From Oxytricha trifallax (Eukaryota; Ciliophora; Spirotrichea; Sporadotrichida; Oxytrichidae), in NCBI GenBank assembly GCA_000711775.1, contig ARYC01000411.1:81184-145183 (forward strand): a stretch of DNA of 64,000 nt. Reading direction: 5' to 3'. Every line of letters begins with the position of its first letter. Positions within the stretch are counted from its first letter, which is position 1. Positions 59,690-64,000 of the stretch are shown one piece after another. The notes under the pieces are model-generated. The model saw nothing but the letters and a program-made list of their open reading frames with translations, searched no databases and was not told the origin of the DNA. The position numbers and the translations under genes are program-made.

Positions 59690-60570
59690 ATTCTTTTACT
59701 CCCTAAATTAATATATAGTGTTGTAAACGTTCCAATATTAATTGTTAATCCACAAAATGTTGGTAATGTGATTGTAAGCTAATCAGAAATCTGTATCATA
59801 AACATTGTTGCACAAGAAAACATTTTATGAAGAGATTCAAAGTTAATATTTCGAAAAGTCAACTTAGCAATTAGAAGTTGATAAGTCAAAACAATTTAAA
59901 GGTATAAAACATATAACATAAGAAAGAATACCAATTAAACAATTAGATAATGCTATTCGTTCTTTGTAACTAAAATCTAAATAAATTATGTCAGTCAAAT
60001 AAATTTATGACTACTTGATCCTCAAATTAAATCTTAAGGTACCATTTGTAAGAATTAGAAATATTACTAGAAACAATATTGGACTTACTTTCAAGATGGT
60101 ATATCATATTGAAAAAAGATCAAACAATTTAGAATGTTTGAACCAAAGATTAATTGCAGCAAACTATTATGAACTTCATGAGCTAAAACAAGTTAATTAT
60201 AAATATTGATGAAAGTAGTATATAAAGCTAGAGCTATTTGAGAAAAGATAGGAGTATGAAGGAACCAGAAACTATAACGAATAATTAATAAGATATTACT
60301 GAATTAATATGATTGCAGCTGGGTTTAGAGATGGTAAAATTCTTTATACACTAAGCATTGGGAAAATAAAACTACAATGTTTCTTTATTTTTTACTATAA
60401 ATCAAAGAATACTTAGACCAAACCTCTAAAAAATGGAGGATGAATACTTTTTTTTTACTCGATAATGCCACCTACCACAAAAGTGTTGTGACATTACAAA
60501 AGTTAAGATGATACTAGGTAACTGTATTATATCTGGGCCACTATATTCGATCATAAATTTTTAAAATAAA
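59690..60570 (+). pseudogene. Family A DD34E transposase, copy II
   Basis: Motif order as in Tc1/IS630 transposases: NIGLTFKMVYHIEKRS and LNQRLIAANYYELHELKQ (the T-F-K-K region before the first Asp), LIINIDESSIQSQSYLRK with the first Asp (about 60,200), MIAAGFRDGKILYTLSIG, then FFLLDNATYHKSVVTLQKL with the second Asp (about 60,460). The region of the final Glu is missing or unrecognisable after YQVTVLYLGHY, so the copy is truncated. Several TGA codons and frame changes. Confidence 0.7.
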
Positions 60571-61324
60571 AAAATTATTCAAATTTACTAAATAACTCAA
60601 CTTATCTATTATATTAAGATTTAAAATTAAAAATGGTATACTAGAACATCCAAAATCATGACTTCTTAAAAATCTTTCCTCTATTTTAAGAAATACAAAG
60701 TAATTTAACATTAATACTCAATAATTTATAATCTTGTAAGATTTAATTAATACTTAACAAAATAATGACCCAAAGAAATTCTATTAACATCGCACATTCT
60801 AAAATGTAAGTTGTAGAACCTGCGAATTCATTATCTTGCAAAACGCAAATTCAATTATAGACGAAATAAGCTAGTCAACCCAAACTTTATAAATTAATCT
60901 CAAAAATAAATCTCTGTCAAATAACAAATTATTTGGGATAATATAAATGTAAATAAACTCAAGAAAGACTAATCATTCATTAATTTAAGACGTTTTTAGA
61001 AGATTACACAAAATAACTTTCATTTATACATTTTCTTCTCTTTTTAATTAATTCTAATCTATCTATAAATAATGAAAGGCAGTTGTAGTTTATTTCTCAT
61101 TAATTTATTACCCTTTGTTTTCTATTTTATCAATAATTCACTATGGCCCCTATCGAGAAACTTATTGCGGTTATAAAAATAGTTTAGAATCTCATTACCT
61201 AATCTCCGGACAAGAAGTATTTTTGAAAGCTTTATTAAAAAAATATCAAAAATAAGGACTTTTCTTGGATGATAAATTGCTATTATTATTATTATTATTA
61301 AATTAAAAAGTTATAAGGATAGGG
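60571..61324. other. AT-rich spacer
   Basis: No gene recognised. Ends with a (TAT)n run at about 61,270-61,292, directly before the GC-rich island. Confidence 0.4.
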
Positions 61325-61870
61325 TGAATCACAGGGGCTCGAGACCGGAGACTTTCTGATAGGGCTTTCTACTACACTAAGGCGGCAGGTAGGGGGTTGC
61401 TGGGCGCAACGTATTAGGAGCCAGTCGGCGGGGTTTGATCTGTCAGATCCTAGACTCCTCGAGTCGTCTGGACGCTAAGGATTTCCCTGCATAGATGAGT
61501 TTTCTGGCTTGAGTTTAGTTTCCTAGGTAATAGGGAGATGGATGAAGGTACGCTCTGCCTTCGAAAGTGAGAAGACGGAACCATTGAAGTCAACGATAAG
61601 GATTTTTCTCCCACACCGGGTTAGGGTACTGAAGCTACCACAGCGAAAGGACAGGGATTATGTTTCCCAGCAGCGGTGGGACCGGCAAGCGTTTTTCTCC
61701 ACCTTCTATCACCGAATTGGATCTCACAAGCTCTGTCGTAGTGACATCTTGATTTTGGGAGAAGACTAAGTAATAGCGAGATTGGTTTTTTCGGAGTTTT
61801 CTACTTTACGACTGCCACGTCACGGAAGTTTGCCACGTCAACTCACTCAGATACGTCTATGTCACGACTA
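61325..61870. other. GC-rich island of unknown nature
   Basis: About 545 bp at roughly balanced base composition within AT-rich DNA, with sharp borders. Stop codons of all kinds occur in every frame; the longest plus-strand frame (about 61,542-61,769) carries an arginine-rich reading but no recognisable protein. It contains two close copies of TGCCACGTCA (about 61,816 and 61,841). I do not recognise rRNA, tRNA, snRNA or 7SL signatures. It might be a non-coding RNA gene, part of a retroelement untranslated region, or a foreign fragment. Confidence 0.4.
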
Positions 61871-62455
61871 AAATGATGGTTTGATTTTAGTATTAAACAG
61901 TGATATGTTAAATTTATTTGATTTCAAATCATTAATCAGTCATAAATTGCTATTACAGTTGTTTTATAATACGACAAAGAGGCAGAGTGAGAAGTCTTAT
62001 TAAAGCTACTATGTTCAATTAAAATAAGTGAATGCTATTTATAAAGTTAAAATAATAAATTAACTTTTTAATGTTTAAATATATTGCTAATTATATTTAT
62101 AAAAGTTAAGATTCGTTAATTTAATTAATTTCAATATAATTTATTAATTTTCATTCCTTCATCACCCTTAATCTAATTGCCAACATGAACTGTATAGTCT
62201 TTATTAGGATCTTAACCTAGTGAATATTTCCAATCTATTTTAACCTTGAAAAACTTAATCAATCATATTCCAGAATTCTTATGGTTTCTTTGAATGTTCA
62301 GTTTTTTCTGCCCAAATCTCATTACAAATCTAATCTAACTTTGCTTAATCGAAGTTGAACTTTGACACCAATGAGGCAAAACTCAATTGAGTATTCTGCT
62401 TTAGAGCTATTTATTAAGTTTTGTTTATGAGTTAATTTAATCCATGCCAGAGTTT
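61871..62455. other. AT-rich spacer
   Basis: No feature recognised. Confidence 0.4.
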
Positions 62456-62488
62456 TTATTATTGCTAAAATAGATAAAAATAGGAAAT
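62456..62488 (+). repeat. Element end shared with the 24-kb element
   Basis: ATTGCTAAAATAGATAAAAA then TAGGAAAT (62,461-62,488) is identical to the inner part of the ends at 23,911 and 24,928. Orientation places the body of the element to the right, towards the transposase at 63,210-63,896. The matching far end would lie beyond the window. Confidence 0.65.
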
Positions 62489-62589
62489 ATAATAAATTAA
62501 TCAAAATTTAAATTTAATATATTAATTTCAACCAACTTTACTTTTCGAATTCATATTCGAACACTTATAGCTGTATATTGTCAATTTGA

Positions 62590-62960
62590 TCAAATTTCAA
62601 CAAGAATCATTGATTTTAAAGCAGGATCTTCGAATTTTTCAACTGATTTACTAGTTTAGTTCCCAATAGTCATTTTTACTGTCCAACTTTGAAATGATTG
62701 GAAATCATAGACATCTATGCCTAAATTCTCGTAATCGAGAGTGGAATCACCATAAATGGTCAATAACTCGTTGCTTGATGAGTATTGGGTGAAATTTAGG
62801 ACCCTTTCGTATTCTCCATGTTTTAAAATCCCCAGCTCAGCAACTTTCAAGTCCTGCTCGACTGTTTGAGCACCAAATTTGGTCGTTTTATTGGACGAGG
62901 AGCCAAAATCATGATTTGAATGAGCGAAAATGAGAGAGGTTTTTGGATTTTTGGTTTGAT
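62590..62960 (-). CDS. Unrecognised coding segment
   Basis: Open minus-strand frame ending at TGA 62,590-62,592 with protein-like, less AT-rich sequence: SLIFAHSNHDFGSSSNKTTK, LKVAELGILKHGEYERVLNF, TQYSSSNELLTIYGDSTLDY and GIDVYDFQSFQSWTVKMTIG. The frame is open upstream to about 63,025 but loses coding character there. No ATG at the start of the good part. It may be a cargo or second gene of the element that starts at 62,456, or a fragment of a somatic gene. No family recognised. Confidence 0.4.
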
Positions 62961-63209
62961 TAGTTAAAATTAAAACTTAAAAGTGTGAAATGTAATAAGG
63001 GGGCTTTTAATCAATAAATTTGACGATTCAAGTGCAGTTTATGGTTATATTGGTTGCTTCTATAGTCCCTGCACCCCAACTCATCGTCTTTCATATCAAT
63101 CTCACACAAATCCATGCTTGATGGTGCTGCCACCACTGCTTCACGCTGAAAGCCCAGAGCTTGTTGACGTCTGTCTTGGTCATTGCCTTCAGAATCTGCG
63201 AAAGCCGCT

Positions 63210-63896
63210 TCACCAGGTGGATCTTATGAAAAGTTAGGCCCAAAATACTTACTTGCTGTCTGCTTGCTCCTAGCGGAGGTGCCTCTTGATGTAGGAGAAC
63301 AACTGCTCGATAGGGTTAAGCCAGGGTGAGTACTCTGCATTGAAGAGGACAGTGACCTTGAACTTCCTAGCAGTCTCCAGCACCTCTGAATACTTGTGAA
63401 TGACTGCATTGTCCATGAGCAGCACGATCTTCTTCTGGGCGAGATCCTTATCTGTGCGCAGCTGGCGCAGGGTGTGATAGAGGAAATTCTCGAACAGCAC
63501 AGCATCGAAGGCCCCCTCAATGATTTGGCTGGAGACCAGCTGGTCCTTAGTGATTGCTGCTATGAAACTCATCGAGAACTGCTGCCTCTTAGTTTTTTCC
63601 TTGGTTATAGAGAGATTTCTAGCCATAGTGCCATAAGTCCCCAACCTTTAGCTGACTTGCTGTTTGACTACTGCAATGGGAGTATAATGTAATGATGGTT
63701 ATGCATCGATGTTACCAGAGTCTGCTCTGGGTGCTTAGTCGTTTCTCTAGTTGGGTATACTTAGCTTGGTATAAACTAAAGTAGTATAAAACCATGAAAC
63801 TATAGCTTACCTTCCTATTCCTTCACTGTGACTATACTGCTGCTCTCTGCCCTGCTTGACAGCTGCAAGCGTCTAGGTGTAATACCTTTCTAGTTT
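63210..63896 (-). CDS. DD34E transposase, GC-rich, nearly intact
   Basis: Open frame of 228 codons in ciliate code (TGA at 63,897-63,899 upstream, TGA 63,210-63,212 at the end). The part from about 63,620 is GC-rich and uninterrupted: SMSFIAAITKDQLVSSQIIE, FENFLYHTLRQLRTDKDLAQ, IVLLMDNAVIHKYSEVLE with the second catalytic Asp, SPWLNPIEQLFSYIKRHLR with Glu; 34 residues lie between Asp and Glu. GNIDAQPSLHYTP near 63,690 may hold the first Asp. After a GTAAGT site at 63,255 the C-terminus seems to continue in another frame (LVKRLSQILKAMTKTDVNKL, VKQWWQHHQAW) to about 63,090, which points to a frameshift or an intron I could not place. N-terminal DNA-binding part not identified. IS630/Tc1-mariner superfamily; its codon choice is unlike families A and B. 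Confidence 0.75.
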
Positions 63897-64000
63897 TCAT
63901 GGCCTGTTACATTGATCATCTCACTACCCTTACGCTTACTTGATTGCAGCCTGAGGCTGGCTAGGTTCTGAACTAATAGAGTTAGAGTGGAAGCCGATTT

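Larger units (their letters stand above)
55222..60570. mobile_element. DDE transposon family A, copy II
   Basis: Collinear with 18,540-22,861: TPTLGV coiled-coil ORF (minus), YKxLVMQLHD coiled-coil ORF (minus, intact), ECGAYLPK ORF (minus), DD34E transposase (plus). Here the second and third ORFs are separated by about 750 bp absent from copy I. Terminal repeats not found; borders are the limits of recognisable coding. Confidence 0.6.

Noticed and set aside
61325..61870. rRNA, tRNA or snRNA gene in the GC-rich island
   Set aside because: No conserved rRNA core, no cloverleaf or T-loop GTTCRANNC signature, no snRNA motif recognised.
63224..63520. 98-codon minus-strand frame in another phase
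   Set aside because: Serine/arginine-rich reading in the wrong phase of the transposase; overlaps its conserved motifs.
63396..63692. 98-codon plus-strand frame
   Set aside because: It is the antisense shadow of the DD34E transposase, whose catalytic motifs are on the minus strand.
1..64000. TGA as tryptophan (all three stops reassigned, as in some other ciliates)
   Set aside because: The best-preserved frames use TGG only (seven in the 471-aa ORF, five in the 9,054 ORF) and terminate at TGA; scattered TGA codons fit decay.
1..64000. CRISPR arrays and bacterial operons, promoters or riboswitches
   Set aside because: No regularly spaced repeats; gene structure, introns and code are eukaryotic. 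No promoter motif could be distinguished from the AT-rich background.

Overview
The window looks like germline (micronuclear) DNA of a ciliate. It is very AT-rich, almost nothing is intact under the standard code, and long reading frames open only when TAA and TAG are read as glutamine with TGA as the sole stop (ciliate code, table 6). The clearest case is a 471-codon frame at 49,975-51,390 with 27 in-frame TAA/TAG codons, seven TGG and no TGA. Three elements end in AAAACCCC, one unit of the C4A4 telomere repeat of hypotrich ciliates, and one transposon family has the gene content of the TBE elements of Oxytricha (transposase, C2H2 zinc-finger protein, small third protein). A hypotrich such as Oxytricha or Stylonychia is therefore the best guess; this is inference. 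I see no ordinary housekeeping gene, rRNA, tRNA or CRISPR array.

Layout. 1-10,080: a LINE retrotransposon on the plus strand (AP endonuclease and reverse transcriptase, interrupted at 3.3-4.8 kb) with an extra ORF next to an (ACT)n tail; a second 3' copy of that ORF (9,054-9,983); a telomere-ended MITE and a 551-bp palindrome. 11,775-13,923: a 2.1-kb AAAACCCC-ended element holding unrecognised GC-rich coding blocks. 14.4-17.2 kb: decayed minus-strand coding, including a putative secreted protein. 18.5-22.9 kb: DDE transposon family A, copy I. 23.9-24.9 kb: a 1,018-bp element with about 220-bp inverted ends and a GC-rich helicase-like core. 26.3-29.5 kb: decayed minus-strand ORFs. 32.9-33.5 kb: a decayed protein kinase. 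34.1-38.1 kb and about 40.7-44.3 kb: two copies of TBE-like family B. 44,656-45,239: a 584-bp fold-back element with target-site duplication. 46-48 kb: another LINE remnant and a decayed ORF. 48.6-52.6 kb: two MITEs around the 471-aa ORF. 55.2-60.6 kb: family A copy II, collinear with copy I. 61.3-61.9 kb: a GC-rich island of unknown nature. 62.46-64 kb: a further element whose end matches the 24-kb element and which encodes a GC-rich DD34E transposase.

Three small intron-containing fragments of a MORN-type gene (0.9-1.1, 41.6-41.8 and 53.8-54.0 kb, all minus strand) are scattered among these. Functionally the window is a mosaic of mobile elements in different stages of decay. Most of it would be expected to be eliminated from the somatic nucleus. 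The best-preserved products are the 471-aa ORF, the zinc-finger protein at 34.5-35.0 kb, the coiled-coil protein at 57.0-57.7 kb, the LINE ORF at 9.1-10.0 kb and the transposase at 63.2-63.9 kb. All translations were done by hand; exact frameshift positions are approximate.
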